64,000 nt of DNA from Ancylomarina sp. 16SWW S1-10-2 (GTDB lineage Bacteria > Bacteroidota > Bacteroidia > Bacteroidales > Marinifilaceae). The position numbers were made by a program, and so were the translations under genes. The stretch's first letter is position 1. Each line of letters opens with the position of its first letter. Below are positions 27,565-36,885 of the stretch, in pieces. The stretch covers positions 1 to 64,000 of the forward strand of contig NZ_SADB01000004.1 of the NCBI RefSeq assembly GCF_009669305.1. Reading direction: 5' to 3'. The notes under the pieces were generated by a model. The model saw only the letters and a program-made list of their open reading frames with translations. It made no database searches and was not told where the DNA came from.

Positions 27565-27936
27565 TTATTTTATTAAGTTCAAAGATTCTTGTATTTCATT
27601 CATCAATCCAATTCGTTTCATATCGAAACTCTTACTTTTTATTTCAGCTTTTGTAAGACTTTGTAGGGCTTTTAAGTAGAGTTCTTTTGCTTTTATATTA
27701 TCACCTAATTTAGAGTTGATATCAGCTTCGTGCTTTAATAATTCGCCATACATATCGAGTTTTATGTAATGACTTTCAGTTTCGATATGTATTGAATCAA
27801 AATGCTCAGCATAACAAAGCTCAAGTTCTTGAAGTGCTTCATGAAATTCTTCTCGCTCTTTAAAACCAATTATCTTAGAGAGTACTTTACCTGCTTCTTC
27901 AATCATTCGAAGAATATAGTCCTTGCTTTGTATCAT
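27565..27936 (-). CDS. Hypothetical protein, probably TPR-like helical
   Basis: A 123-residue, mostly helical, acidic protein without signal peptide. The second half (GELLKHEADINSKLGDNIKAKELYLKALQ) looks like one TPR-type helix pair. The N-terminus (KDYILRMIEEAGKVLSKIIGFKEREEF) resembles short helical proteins common in Bacteroidota genomes, for which no function is known to me. It is followed by the small membrane protein gene. Confidence 0.55.
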   Translation of the reverse strand: MIQSKDYILRMIEEAGKVLSKIIGFKEREEFHEALQELELCYAEHFDSIHIETESHYIKLDMYGELLKHEADINSKLGDNIKAKELYLKALQSLTKAEIKSKSFDMKRIGLMNEIQESLNLIK

Positions 27937-28047
27937 GATCAGTTCTAATTGTTTGTGAGAGCACTAATTATATGGTGAAATTTAGATTGTAACTGCTTTT
28001 AAAATCCCACCGTTTATCTTGAAAAGTAGAAGTTGGAATATTCCAAT

Positions 28048-28659
28048 TTATTTACAAACCCCAAACTCAAATCCTCTATCCCTTAGTTCATCAATTAATT
28101 GAGGTAATGAATAGCGCATATTATTTTCAGCCTTGACATGATTGTGGAAGAGAATAATGGATCCGGGGCGAATATTTTTAAGAACAGCTTGATAACATTC
28201 CTCAGGCGTAATGTCTTGGCGATAATCTTCGCTTAGAACATCCCACATGATAATTTTATAGTCCTTTAAAAGCTTTTTGGCTTGAGAACGTTTAATCATA
28301 CCATAAGGTGGACGAAAGAGCTTAGAATCGATGTATTGTCTTGCCAAATTTATATTATCAACATAGCTTTGTGTTTCATTGGTAAAACCTCTTAAGTGGT
28401 TGAATGTGTGATTACCAACTGCATGTCCTTCTTTTAATATCTCTTGGTATATTTCTGGGTATTTTCTCACATTATCGCCAACACAAAAGAAAGTTGCTTT
28501 CACATTTTTTTCCTTGAGTAGATTTAAAGTCCAAGCTGTTGATTCAGGAATAGGACCATCATCGAAGGTGATGTAAACTATTTTTTTACCCGTATTGTAA
28601 TCCCAAGTTAAACTTGGAAAGAGTTTTTTTATGAATTGGGGAACACTTACAAATCGCAT
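28048..28659 (-). CDS. Polysaccharide deacetylase (NodB-like)
   Basis: A 203-residue carbohydrate esterase family 4 enzyme. The metal and catalytic motif TFDDGP is at residues 31-36; the zinc-binding HxxxH is in GNHTFNHLRGF; later motifs RPPYG (FRPPYGMIKRS), IMWDVLSEDYRQD and ILFHNH are all present. It should remove acetyl groups from N-acetylglucosamine in peptidoglycan or another envelope glycan. No signal peptide or membrane anchor is clear, so location is uncertain; short cytosolic-looking versions are common in this phylum. Confidence 0.9.
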   Translation of the reverse strand: MRFVSVPQFIKKLFPSLTWDYNTGKKIVYITFDDGPIPESTAWTLNLLKEKNVKATFFCVGDNVRKYPEIYQEILKEGHAVGNHTFNHLRGFTNETQSYVDNINLARQYIDSKLFRPPYGMIKRSQAKKLLKDYKIIMWDVLSEDYRQDITPEECYQAVLKNIRPGSIILFHNHVKAENNMRYSLPQLIDELRDRGFEFGVCK

Positions 28660-28851
28660 GAATAAAAGAATTTTAGAGCCTCAAAAGTAACGAACTTCTT
28701 TTAAATTTGCCACATATTGTTTAATATACTTAATTATAAGTAGTTTGTAAATTCGTTTTATTAATATTTTCTATTTCAATAAGGATTAGTAATGAATTAT
28801 CACATCAAATCCTCCCGCAAATTTTGCAGATCAACGCAGATTTTTTTAATT

Positions 28852-28952
28852 TGCCTAATGCCTAATGCCTAATGCCTAATGCCTAATGCCTAATGCCTAA
28901 TGCCTAATGCCTAATGCCTAATGCCTAATGCCTAATGCCTAATGCCTAATGC
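28852..28952. repeat. 7-bp tandem repeat (TGCCTAA x 14) overlapping the end of the DUF2723 gene
   Basis: Fourteen perfect copies of TGCCTAA run from 28852 to 28949, plus a partial TGC. The minus-strand stop codon of the DUF2723 gene (28946-28948) is the CTA of the last copy. On the coding strand the repeat reads TTAGGCA. Such a perfect array is likely to vary in copy number by slippage; because the repeat follows the stop, changes should not alter the protein. A degraded intergenic motif (CCGCAAATTTTGCAG, 28814-28830) lies just beyond it. Confidence 0.95.
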
Positions 28953-31948
28953 TTCTCGTAAAGTTTAGCAATACGATCCATTTCATTCAGTAGTGCTACA
29001 TTTCTTCTTCCAGATCGTACAAAATCAGAAAGACTCGTTTGTTCCAAACTATTGTAATAATCGAGCTCCTGAGTCAATCTTAAACGAATCGGACCCATCA
29101 TTTCTAAAGCAATTTCACGTTTGTTGAGTTTCAGATAATTCTCAGCCATTAATAAGGCAATATAGTCGTATGAACTAACTTCGTTGGGTAATAATTCTCG
29201 ACTTTTATCCAGAACTTTAATGGCTTTATCTGTTTTATTTTCTGCTATCAACTTGTTTGAAAGGCTTAAGAAATTGTTCCGTAGATTTAGACACATTCGT
29301 TTAATCCCGTCATCTAAATAAAGACCTGATTTGTTGATGTTTCCCCATTTAAATGTAGCCATCATATTTTGGTATAGGATATCTGTATCTATTCGACCTA
29401 CACTGCCTGTTTTGTTAGTTGTTTTTATTGGAACTAATTGATAAGCTAAACCTTCAAGTTGAAAGTAATCTTGGAGACCATAGTAGCCTGACTCTGGAAC
29501 AGTTTGTGAAAAATAAATAGGGCGTTTCCAATTATTGCTTAAAAGGATGTCGTAAAAGGTTAAACCAGCTTTTTCTATGGCATTTTGGTTAAGTTCCCAT
29601 TCCAATTGAGGAACAATGTTAGCTGAATCTTTTGCCGAAACGGTTTTTGTAGCCAAAACCTGGTTTTTGTCAACTGGCATTTTAAATTTTCGAGCAGGAA
29701 TATAATCTAATCTCTGATCGTAGCCATAAATGGTTTTTGTGCTTTCCTTGTCAGAAAGAACGTAATTCATAGCATCATCCAAACTCATGCCTCTATTTTT
29801 ATCTACCCAAGCTTTAAATCGTGGGTCGTCTACAATATAAATGACATCGCGTTTTCCCATCAAATATTTCTCTTTATCCATAGAGATAGGTAGGCTTTTT
29901 GAGTCGTAATTATCTCGTTTCATCTGATCGATATACCAATCTGTTGATAGATAGCTTAGATTACAAACACGAACATCGGTTCTAATACCTTCAACTTCTT
30001 GCAGATACCAAAGGGGGAAAGTGTCGTTATCGCCCATGGTAAATAGAATGGCATTGGGCGCACATGAGTTGAGATAATTGTAGGCCAAATCGTGAGCAAA
30101 ATAACGATCCGATCTGTCATGATCATCCCAATTTTGTTGAGCAAGTAGGGCAGGAACAGCTAAAAAACAAGCAGCAGTCGCTATAATCACACTCAGTTTA
30201 GGTTTTAGATACTTTTCGAGACTATTTATAATAGCCATAACACCTAATCCTATCCAAATGGTAAAGGCATAGAACGATCCAGCATAAGCATAATCTCGCT
30301 CACGAGGTTGTAACGGAGGCTGATTTAAATAGACAACAATAGCCAATCCTGTGAATAGGAATAGGAGGAAGATTACAAAAAAATCTTTCTTCCCTTTTTT
30401 GCTGTGCTTGTATTGGTAAATCATCCCCAATAGTCCGAGGATTAGTGGCAAAAAGAAGTAGGTATTGTTCGCTTTGTTCGATTTCATGTCATCGGATCGC
30501 AATGACTGATCACCTAATCTATAATTATCGATAAAAGGAATACCCGAGATCCACGCACCTTTTGTTTTGTCTCCATAGGATTGAACATTATTTTGTCGTC
30601 CTGCAAAATTCCACATGAAATAACGGAGGTACATATGGTTAACCTGATAGGAAAAGAAGAAAGTTAAGTTTTGACGAAAGCTTGGTTTCTCTTTTTGTTC
30701 AGGATTTAAGCCTGTCCATTTGGCATATTCTATTGGAGCTCGGCCCGATGCACCTTTGGTGTACATTCTAGGGAATAATGTTTTATGACTTGAGCTAAAA
30801 TTGTTTTTCTCTGTTTCATACGATAATTCATATTTTCCGTTTTTCTTGATGTAAACCTTTTTCGAAACAGAAATAGGATTTTCTTCATCAATGGGAGCAT
30901 TAAAGTATTTTCCGTAAATTAAAGGATTCGATCCATATTGTTCTCTATTTAAGTAGGATAGAAGTGTAATTGCATTGTCTGGATTATTCTGATTTAAGGC
31001 TGGGTTTGCATTTGCCCTTATCATGATTAAACCATAAGATGAGTAGCCAATTAGGATGACAGCTACAACGGTAAGTATTGTATTTAAAAGAATTTTCTGA
31101 TATTTTATGCTGTATCGAATAGCCAATATTAATCCAATGAATAGCAGCAGTAGATAGAATAATAAACCAGAGTTATATGGGAGTGAAAGTTCATTTACAA
31201 AAGCAAATTCGAACCAGATTCCAATTTTTAAAACTCCAGGAATAATCAAATACATAACACTTGCCAAAAATAGGATAGCAGTTGTAAGTGCTATGAAAAT
31301 TCCTTTTGGAGTGACAGGGTATTTTTTGAAATAAAATAGAATGACAATTGCTGGTATTGCAAGTAAGTTTAATAGGTGTACCCCAATTGATAAGCCCATT
31401 AAATAGGCGATTAAGATTAACCAGCGAGTTGCGTATTTTGATTCTGATTCGTTTTCCCATTTTAAAATTGCCCAAAATACGACGGCAGTAAATAGAGACG
31501 AAAGGGCATAAACTTCAGCTTCAACTGCTGAAAACCAAAAGGTGTCGGTAAAAGCGTAGGCCAAAGATCCAATGAGACCTGCACTTAAAATTTTACTTGT
31601 TTGTATAGGTGTATAGCTTTCTGTTTTAAACCTAATAAGCTTACGAGCCATAAGTGTAATGCTCCAAAAAAGAAACATGATAGTTGCTGCTGAGGCTAAT
31701 CCCGAAAGCGTATTAAGCATTAAGGCAACTTGCGATTTATCTGCGGCAAAAAGAGAGAAAAATCGTCCCAACAACATGAAAACTGGTGCTCCTGGTGGAT
31801 GTCCAATTTCTAATTTGTAGGCTGCTGTAATAAATTCACCACAATCCCAGAAACTTACCGAAGGTTCAAGCGTAAAAAGGTAAGTAAGAGCTGAAATGGC
31901 AAAAACGACCCAGCCGCCTATGGTGTTGTATTTCCGAAATATGGACAT
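28946..31948 (-). CDS. DUF2723 family membrane protein (glycosyltransferase 117 / TMEM260-like)
   Basis: A 1000-residue multi-pass membrane protein. The N-terminal signature YLFTLEPSVSFWDCGEFITAAYKLEIGHPPGAPVF (about 22-60) with the acidic Asp-Glu pair is the DUF2723 hallmark, resembling the catalytic loop of GT-C glycosyltransferases. About ten or more membrane spans follow to residue 330 and again at 500-620, with PPLQPRERDYAYAGSFYAFTIW (about 555-575) also conserved. The last 350 residues are soluble with TPR-like helices. The family is related to human TMEM260, an O-mannosyltransferase; transfer of sugar to exported proteins is an inference. The N-terminal start is supported by the family. 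Confidence 0.88.
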   Translation of the reverse strand: MSIFRKYNTIGGWVVFAISALTYLFTLEPSVSFWDCGEFITAAYKLEIGHPPGAPVFMLLGRFFSLFAADKSQVALMLNTLSGLASAATIMFLFWSITLMARKLIRFKTESYTPIQTSKILSAGLIGSLAYAFTDTFWFSAVEAEVYALSSLFTAVVFWAILKWENESESKYATRWLILIAYLMGLSIGVHLLNLLAIPAIVILFYFKKYPVTPKGIFIALTTAILFLASVMYLIIPGVLKIGIWFEFAFVNELSLPYNSGLLFYLLLLFIGLILAIRYSIKYQKILLNTILTVVAVILIGYSSYGLIMIRANANPALNQNNPDNAITLLSYLNREQYGSNPLIYGKYFNAPIDEENPISVSKKVYIKKNGKYELSYETEKNNFSSSHKTLFPRMYTKGASGRAPIEYAKWTGLNPEQKEKPSFRQNLTFFFSYQVNHMYLRYFMWNFAGRQNNVQSYGDKTKGAWISGIPFIDNYRLGDQSLRSDDMKSNKANNTYFFLPLILGLLGMIYQYKHSKKGKKDFFVIFLLFLFTGLAIVVYLNQPPLQPRERDYAYAGSFYAFTIWIGLGVMAIINSLEKYLKPKLSVIIATAACFLAVPALLAQQNWDDHDRSDRYFAHDLAYNYLNSCAPNAILFTMGDNDTFPLWYLQEVEGIRTDVRVCNLSYLSTDWYIDQMKRDNYDSKSLPISMDKEKYLMGKRDVIYIVDDPRFKAWVDKNRGMSLDDAMNYVLSDKESTKTIYGYDQRLDYIPARKFKMPVDKNQVLATKTVSAKDSANIVPQLEWELNQNAIEKAGLTFYDILLSNNWKRPIYFSQTVPESGYYGLQDYFQLEGLAYQLVPIKTTNKTGSVGRIDTDILYQNMMATFKWGNINKSGLYLDDGIKRMCLNLRNNFLSLSNKLIAENKTDKAIKVLDKSRELLPNEVSSYDYIALLMAENYLKLNKREIALEMMGPIRLRLTQELDYYNSLEQTSLSDFVRSGRRNVALLNEMDRIAKLYEKH

Positions 31949-32438
31949 GTAATGATAAGTTAGAATTGTGTCAACGAATTTAAGTATTTATTTAGGAAGC
32001 TTTTTATGTCTGTTGTGAAAAAAGCTTAAAGTCCTTTTTGTGTCATTTTTAACAGAGACTTATGAGTAGGTTCTAAATATATAGAATAAATCTAAATTTG
32101 TGTTTATGAACATGTTTTGGTTAGGGTGGTTATGTTGTTAAGCAGGTTTGTTGTGGTGTTTTTAAAACATATTATCGTATAATGTATGCATTTTGGTTTA
32201 AATACTAACTAGTTGTTTGTTTTGTTACGATTTACGCAAAGGTTTTCGTAGTTATTTAGAATTATTCTGTCTAATGTAATTAAAATAGAATTATTCCTAA
32301 TAAGAGAAGCCTGAAATTAGATGGCGAGGTTATCAAAGGATTGAAAAATAAATCTATATTTGTCATGTGAGTTTACAATTAATAATTGTAAATTATTGTT
32401 GTGGAATACTTTACGATTAATTTAAAACGAATTTTATA
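31949..32438 (+). promoter_or_regulatory. Control region of the lysine-fermentation operon
   Basis: About 490 bases without a gene. TATATTTG at 32355-32362 fits the -7 consensus TAnnTTTG; no good -33 box was seen at the expected distance. Ten bases later a perfect 21-bp palindrome, TTTACAATTA-A-TAATTGTAAA, covers 32372-32392, about where transcription would start, 46 bases before the first ATG. Upstream, TAGAATTATTC occurs twice in direct orientation (32257-32267 and 32286-32296, 29 bases apart, each followed by CTAAT within a few bases). These are candidate repressor and activator sites; which regulator binds them is unknown. Confidence 0.5.
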
Positions 32439-33089
32439 ATGAACAAAATAATTTCATTTGAAGAGGCTGTTGCCAAGATTAAAGATGGTATGACTATCAT
32501 GATTGGTGGCTTTTTAACGGTTGGAACTGCCAACAAAATGGTTGATTGTATTGTTGAGTCAAATGTTAAGAATCTAACAATTATTTGTAATGATACCGCT
32601 TTTGCAGATAAAGGTTTAGGTAAATTGATTGCAAACAAGCAAGTTGCTAAGGTAATTACTTCATATGTTGGAGCTAATACTGCTTCAGTTGAACAAATGA
32701 ATAATGGTGAGCTTGTTGTTGAATTTAGCCCACAGGGAACTTTGGCTGAGCGTGTACGTGCAGGTGGAGCTGGTTTAGGTGGTATTTTAACACCAACGGG
32801 GCTTGGAACTATAGTTGCCGAAGGAAAAGATATTATAACTGTTGACGGAAAAGAATTTATTCTTGAAAAACCACTTCGTGCAGACGTTTCTTTAATAGGA
32901 GCTAGCATGAGTGATACACATGGGAATTTAACTTATCGTGGAACGTCTCAGAATTTTAATCCTTTAATGGCAACTGCTGCAGATCTTGTAATTGTTGAAG
33001 CGCAAACGATTGTAGAAGCAGGAACATTTAAGCCTGAAGAAGTAAAGACACCATCTATTTATGTCGACTTTATTGTAAAGGCAAACTAA
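32439..33089 (+). CDS. atoD: Butyryl-CoA/acetoacetate CoA-transferase, alpha subunit
   Basis: A 216-residue family I CoA-transferase A subunit, first gene of the lysine operon. It shows the family's [20 protein letters not shown] (about 17-36), [44 protein letters not shown] and the C-terminal [14 protein letters not shown]. With the beta subunit encoded at 41884 it should move CoA from butyryl-CoA to the acetoacetate made by Kce, giving free butyrate and acetoacetyl-CoA. The alpha and beta genes are normally adjacent; here nine genes separate them. A function as generic 3-oxoacid CoA-transferase is possible, but the context favours the lysine pathway. Confidence 0.85.
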   Translation: MNKIISFEEAVAKIKDGMTIMIGGFLTVGTANKMVDCIVESNVKNLTIICNDTAFADKGLGKLIANKQVAKVITSYVGANTASVEQMNNGELVVEFSPQGTLAERVRAGGAGLGGILTPTGLGTIVAEGKDIITVDGKEFILEKPLRADVSLIGASMSDTHGNLTYRGTSQNFNPLMATAADLVIVEAQTIVEAGTFKPEEVKTPSIYVDFIVKAN

Positions 33090-33130
33090 ATAGTTGTTTA
33101 AGAGACTATAAAATACAAACATATACTGAT

Positions 33131-33514
33131 ATGAAACAAGTAATTATTAGAGTACGCATGAGTTCTCAAGATGCTCATTATGGTGGAAACCTTGTTGATG
33201 GCGCTAAAATGCTTCAGCTTTTTGGTGATGTTGCTACTGAGCTGTTGATTCGTCGTGATGGCGATGAGGGCTTGTTTGCAGGATACGAAAGCGTTGAATT
33301 TCTAGCTCCCGTTTATGCTGGCGATTTTATCGAAGCTGTAGGTGAGATTATCAAAGAAGGTAACTCAAGCCGTAAAATGAAGTTTGAAGCTCGTAAAGTA
33401 ATTGTTCCTAGAACTGATATTTCAGATTCAGCTTGCGATGTACTTGATGAACCTATTGTAGCATGTCGTGCTATCGGAACTTGTGTGACGCCAAAAGGTA
33501 GTCAACGTAAATAA
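33131..33514 (+). CDS. kal: 3-aminobutyryl-CoA ammonia-lyase
   Basis: A 127-residue hotdog-fold-like protein matching Kal of lysine fermenters: [33 protein letters not shown] at the N-terminus and [23 protein letters not shown] (about 47-70). It removes ammonia from L-3-aminobutyryl-CoA to give crotonyl-CoA, the substrate of the butyryl-CoA dehydrogenase encoded later in the operon. Length is right for the family. It lies between the CoA-transferase alpha gene and kce. Confidence 0.85.
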   Translation: MKQVIIRVRMSSQDAHYGGNLVDGAKMLQLFGDVATELLIRRDGDEGLFAGYESVEFLAPVYAGDFIEAVGEIIKEGNSSRKMKFEARKVIVPRTDISDSACDVLDEPIVACRAIGTCVTPKGSQRK

Positions 33515-33528
33515 TATTCGTTTTTATG

Positions 33529-33598
33529 AATATGAGTCAAGCATACTGACCAAAAAAAAATACCCACTAACTAATTTTTTTCACGCTTGACTCATATT
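33529..33598 (+). repeat. 14-bp inverted repeat in the kal-kce gap
   Basis: AATATGAGTCAAGC (33529-33542) and GCTTGACTCATATT (33585-33598) are perfect inverted copies around a 42-base A- and T-rich loop. There is no T tract, so it is not a plain terminator; it may be an RNA processing or stability element. Confidence 0.8.
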
Positions 33599-33613
33599 TT
33601 AAATACTTAAATC

Positions 33614-34438
33614 ATGGAAAAGTTAATTATCACAGCCGCAATTAGTGGCGCCGAAGTAACAAAAGAGCATAACCCTGCTGTTCCATATACGGTTGAGGAA
33701 TGTGTTCGTGAGGCTGGATCTGCAATTAAAGCTGGTGCCAGTATTATTCATCTTCACGTTCGTAAGGATGATGGTACACCAACTCAAGATAAAGATCGTT
33801 TTAAGCAGGTAATGGATGCAATTCATGCTCAATACCCTGACGTTATTATTCAGCCATCAACAGGTGGTGCAGTTGGAATGACCAACGACGAAAGACTTCA
33901 GCCAACTGAGTTGAATCCCGAAATGGCAACTCTTGACTGTGGTACATTAAACTTTGGTGGCGACGAAATTTTCGAAAATACTGAGAATACAATCAAATAC
34001 TTCGGTGAGAAAATGATCGAAAGAGGTATTAAACCTGAATTGGAAGTTTTCGATAAGTCAATGATTGATATGGCTCTACGTTTGGGTAAAAAAGGTTTTA
34101 TCAAATCGCCAATGCACTTCGATTTTGTGATGGGTGTAAACGGTGGAATCTCTGGAACTCTTCGCGATTTTATTTTTATGCGTGGTAGTATTCCTGCTGA
34201 TGCAACTTACACTGTTGCCGGTATTGGACGATTCGAATTTCCACTTGCTGCAGCTGCTATTATCGATGGTGGTCACGTTCGTGTTGGATTCGAAGACAAC
34301 ACTATGATTTCAAAAGGTGTTATTGCTGAATCGAATGGTCAATTGGTTGCGAAAGTAGTTCGTTTGGCTAATGAGCTTGGTCGCGAAATTGCGACTCCAG
34401 CAGAAGCAAGAGAAATTTTAGGTTTAAAAGCTAGATAA
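33614..34438 (+). CDS. kce: 3-keto-5-aminohexanoate cleavage enzyme
   Basis: A 274-residue BKACE (DUF849) TIM-barrel enzyme. It condenses 3-keto-5-aminohexanoate with acetyl-CoA and cleaves it to acetoacetate and 3-aminobutyryl-CoA. Zinc ligands are seen at His46 and His48 (IIHLHVRKDDG) and Glu227 (VRVGFEDN), positions matching the characterised enzyme closely. Other family blocks are QPSTGGAVGMTNDERL and TLDCGTLNFGGDEIF. BKACE enzymes vary in substrate, but neighbours kal, kdd and kamDE make this assignment strong. Confidence 0.93.
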   Translation: MEKLIITAAISGAEVTKEHNPAVPYTVEECVREAGSAIKAGASIIHLHVRKDDGTPTQDKDRFKQVMDAIHAQYPDVIIQPSTGGAVGMTNDERLQPTELNPEMATLDCGTLNFGGDEIFENTENTIKYFGEKMIERGIKPELEVFDKSMIDMALRLGKKGFIKSPMHFDFVMGVNGGISGTLRDFIFMRGSIPADATYTVAGIGRFEFPLAAAAIIDGGHVRVGFEDNTMISKGVIAESNGQLVAKVVRLANELGREIATPAEAREILGLKAR

Positions 34439-34446
34439 TTTACAAT

Positions 34447-34483
34447 TATCGATTAGTAATTACTCATTGCTAATCATTAATTA
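34447..34483 (+). repeat. Imperfect inverted repeat in the kce-kdd gap
   Basis: GATTAG and CTAATC lie within longer AT-rich arms (AATTATCGATTAGTAAT against the reverse of ATTGCTAATCATTAATT, about 14 of 17 positions pairing) with a short loop. Confidence 0.55.
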
Positions 34484-34491
34484 ATATAGGA

Positions 34492-35526
34492 ATGAAAGCA
34501 GGAAACAAATACGGAACTCACAGAGTCCTTGAACCAAAAGGAACACTTCCACAACCAGCTATTAAGTTGGATAATACCATGTCAATTTACGACAATGAGG
34601 TTTTAATCGATGTTCAAACATTAAACATCGATTCCGCAAGTTTTACTCAAGTAAAAGGCGCTTGTGATGCTGATACAGCTAAGATGGAAGAAATGATTCT
34701 TTCGATCGTTGATGAACGTGGTAAAATGCAAAATCCGGTAACGGGTTCTGGTGGAATGTTAATTGGTACAGTTAAACAAGTTGGACCAAACTTTCCAAAT
34801 CAAAACCTTAAGGTAGGTGATAAGGTCGCAACTTTGGTTTCTCTATCTCTTACGCCACTTAAGATTGACAAGATTACGAATATTAATCTATCTAATGATC
34901 AGGTTGATATTGATGGTCAAGCGATTCTTTTTGCTTCTGGTTTATACGCTGTACTTCCAACAGATTTGCCAGAGAAATTAGCTTTAGCTGCACTTGATGT
35001 AGCTGGTGCTCCTGCTCAGGTCGATCGTTTGGTTAAAGAAGGTCAAACGGTTTGTATCATCGGTGGTGGTGGAAAATCAGGTGTTCTTTGTTGCTACCAA
35101 GCTATGAAAAAAGTTGGTCCCAAAGGAAAAGTAATTGTTGTTGAGTATTCTAAAGAGAATGCACAGCGCATTAAAGATCTAGGTTTAGCAACCGATGTTA
35201 TTGTTGGCGATGCTACCGATGTAATGAATGTTTATTCTGAGGTGACTAAAATTTGTGGCGAAGAAGGTTGCGATGTGGTTATTAATAATGTAAACGTTGC
35301 TTCTACTGAAATGTCATCAATCTTGATTACTAAAGATCGTGGTTGTGTGTATTTCTTCTCTATGGCAACTTCTTTTTCTAAAGCAGCACTTGGTGCCGAA
35401 GGTGTAGGTAAAGATGTTGATATGATTGTTGGAAACGGTTATGCTATTGGTCATGCCGATTTAACTCTTGGAATCATTAGAGAATCAGCAGGAATTAGAG
35501 AATTATTTGAAAAATTATACGTGTAG
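34492..35526 (+). CDS. kdd: L-erythro-3,5-diaminohexanoate dehydrogenase
   Basis: A 344-residue oxidoreductase. It oxidises and deaminates 3,5-diaminohexanoate to 3-keto-5-aminohexanoate with NAD(P)+. The N-terminal MKAGNKYGTHRVLEPKGTLPQPA is characteristic of Kdd. A GroES-like half contains GSGGMLIGTVKQVGPNFP, and the Rossmann half contains CIIGGGGKSGVLCCYQAMKKVGP (about 186-208) ending in the acidic VVEYS. Length matches the family. It lies between kce and kamA, as in other lysine-fermenting bacteria. Confidence 0.93.
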   Translation: MKAGNKYGTHRVLEPKGTLPQPAIKLDNTMSIYDNEVLIDVQTLNIDSASFTQVKGACDADTAKMEEMILSIVDERGKMQNPVTGSGGMLIGTVKQVGPNFPNQNLKVGDKVATLVSLSLTPLKIDKITNINLSNDQVDIDGQAILFASGLYAVLPTDLPEKLALAALDVAGAPAQVDRLVKEGQTVCIIGGGGKSGVLCCYQAMKKVGPKGKVIVVEYSKENAQRIKDLGLATDVIVGDATDVMNVYSEVTKICGEEGCDVVINNVNVASTEMSSILITKDRGCVYFFSMATSFSKAALGAEGVGKDVDMIVGNGYAIGHADLTLGIIRESAGIRELFEKLYV

Positions 35527-35548
35527 ATTATAGCATTGAGATAAGTGT

Positions 35549-35605
35549 ATCAAGTATCAAGATACAATTTTTGATACAACAGAGAATTTCTCCTTGATAC
35601 TTGAT
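35549..35605 (+). repeat. 13-bp inverted repeat built of doubled words in the kdd-kamA gap
   Basis: ATCAAGTATCAAG (35549-35561) and CTTGATACTTGAT (35593-35605) are perfect inverted copies. Each arm is itself a tandem duplication of a 7-base word (TATCAAG). There is no T tract after it. Confidence 0.8.
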
Positions 35606-35631
35606 TCTAAATCTTGAGACTAAAACAAAAT

Positions 35632-36885
35632 ATGATGATTGAAAATAAGGGACGTAAGGAAATGTTTCCAGAGGTTACAGACGAACATTGGAACGACTGG
35701 AAATGGCAGGTTAGAAACCGTATTGAGACTTTAAAGGATCTCAAAAAATATATCAATCTTACTGCTAACGAGGAAGAAGGCGTTGAGAAGACACTAGAAA
35801 CCTTGCGTATGGCAATTACGCCGTATTATTTATCTCTTATCGATGTTAATAATCCAGAGTGTCCAATACGTAAGCAGGCTATTCCTACAGCTATGGAAGT
35901 TCATCATGCTGATGCCGATCTTCTAGATCCTTTGCACGAGGATGAGGATTCTCCAGTTCCTGGTTTAACTCACCGTTATCCAGATCGTGTCTTGTTTTTG
36001 ATTACTGATATGTGTGCTATGTATTGTCGTCACTGTACGCGTCGTCGTTTTGCAGGTCAGTCTGATTCTTCAACGCCACAGGATAATATTGAGAAAGCAA
36101 TTGAGTATATCAGAAACACACCTCAAGTAAGAGACGTTCTTCTTTCTGGTGGAGATGCACTTTTAATTAGTGATGCTAAATTAGAATATATTATTAAATC
36201 ATTACGTGCTATTCCTCATGTTGAGATTATCCGTATCGGAACTCGTACACCGGTTGTATTGCCACAGCGTATAACCGAAGGATTGGTTAATATGCTTAAG
36301 AAATACCATCCAGTTTGGTTAAATACTCACTTTAATCATTCTGATGAAATAACTCCAGAGTCTAAAGCTGCTGTTGCTCGTATGGCTGATGCTGGTATCC
36401 CTTTGGGTAATCAGTCTGTGTTATTACGAGGTGTTAATGACTGTGTTCACGTCATGAAGAAATTGGTTCATAATTTAGTAATGAATCGTATTCGTCCCTA
36501 CTACATTTATCAGTGCGATCTTTCAATGGGACTTGAGCACTTTAGAACACCAGTTTCTAAGGGAATCGAAATTATTGAAGGTCTTCGTGGTCATACTTCT
36601 GGTTTTGCAGTTCCAACTTTTGTAGTTGATGCGCCAGGTGGTGGTGGTAAAATTCCAGTTATGCCTCAATATGTTATTTCACAGAGTCCTACTAAGGTGA
36701 TTTTGAGAAATTTTGAGGGAGTTATTACAACTTACACTGAACCTGCACGTTATGTTGAAAACTGTCATTGTCCCGAATGTTTAGAACTGAGACATGCTGA
36801 AGGTGTATCATCACTTTTAGAGGGTGGCAGATTGGCTCTTGAACCATCATTATTACAGCGTAAAGAGAGAAATAAAAAAAGATAA
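35632..36885 (+). CDS. kamA: Lysine 2,3-aminomutase
   Basis: A 417-residue radical SAM, PLP-dependent enzyme that converts L-lysine to L-beta-lysine (3,6-diaminohexanoate), the first step of the pathway. The 4Fe-4S cysteines are C128, C132 and C135 in [14 protein letters not shown]. The PLP lysine lies in [11 protein letters not shown] (about 335-345). The C-terminal [10 protein letters not shown] gives zinc-binding cysteines of the tetramer interface. Sequence [15 protein letters not shown] at the N-terminus is standard. The ATG at 35632 is chosen over a TTG at 35614. Its TAA overlaps the next ATG by one base (TAATG), implying translational coupling with kamB. Confidence 0.95.
   Translation: MMIENKGRKEMFPEVTDEHWNDWKWQVRNRIETLKDLKKYINLTANEEEGVEKTLETLRMAITPYYLSLIDVNNPECPIRKQAIPTAMEVHHADADLLDPLHEDEDSPVPGLTHRYPDRVLFLITDMCAMYCRHCTRRRFAGQSDSSTPQDNIEKAIEYIRNTPQVRDVLLSGGDALLISDAKLEYIIKSLRAIPHVEIIRIGTRTPVVLPQRITEGLVNMLKKYHPVWLNTHFNHSDEITPESKAAVARMADAGIPLGNQSVLLRGVNDCVHVMKKLVHNLVMNRIRPYYIYQCDLSMGLEHFRTPVSKGIEIIEGLRGHTSGFAVPTFVVDAPGGGGKIPVMPQYVISQSPTKVILRNFEGVITTYTEPARYVENCHCPECLELRHAEGVSSLLEGGRLALEPSLLQRKERNKKR

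Noticed and set aside
28852..28952. TTAGGCA repeat as a telomere-like chromosome end
   Set aside because: It is internal, lies at a gene's stop codon and is flanked by ordinary genes; resemblance to eukaryotic telomere repeats is coincidental.
32417..32908. 163-codon minus-strand frame over atoD
   Set aside because: Antisense shadow of the well-conserved CoA-transferase gene.
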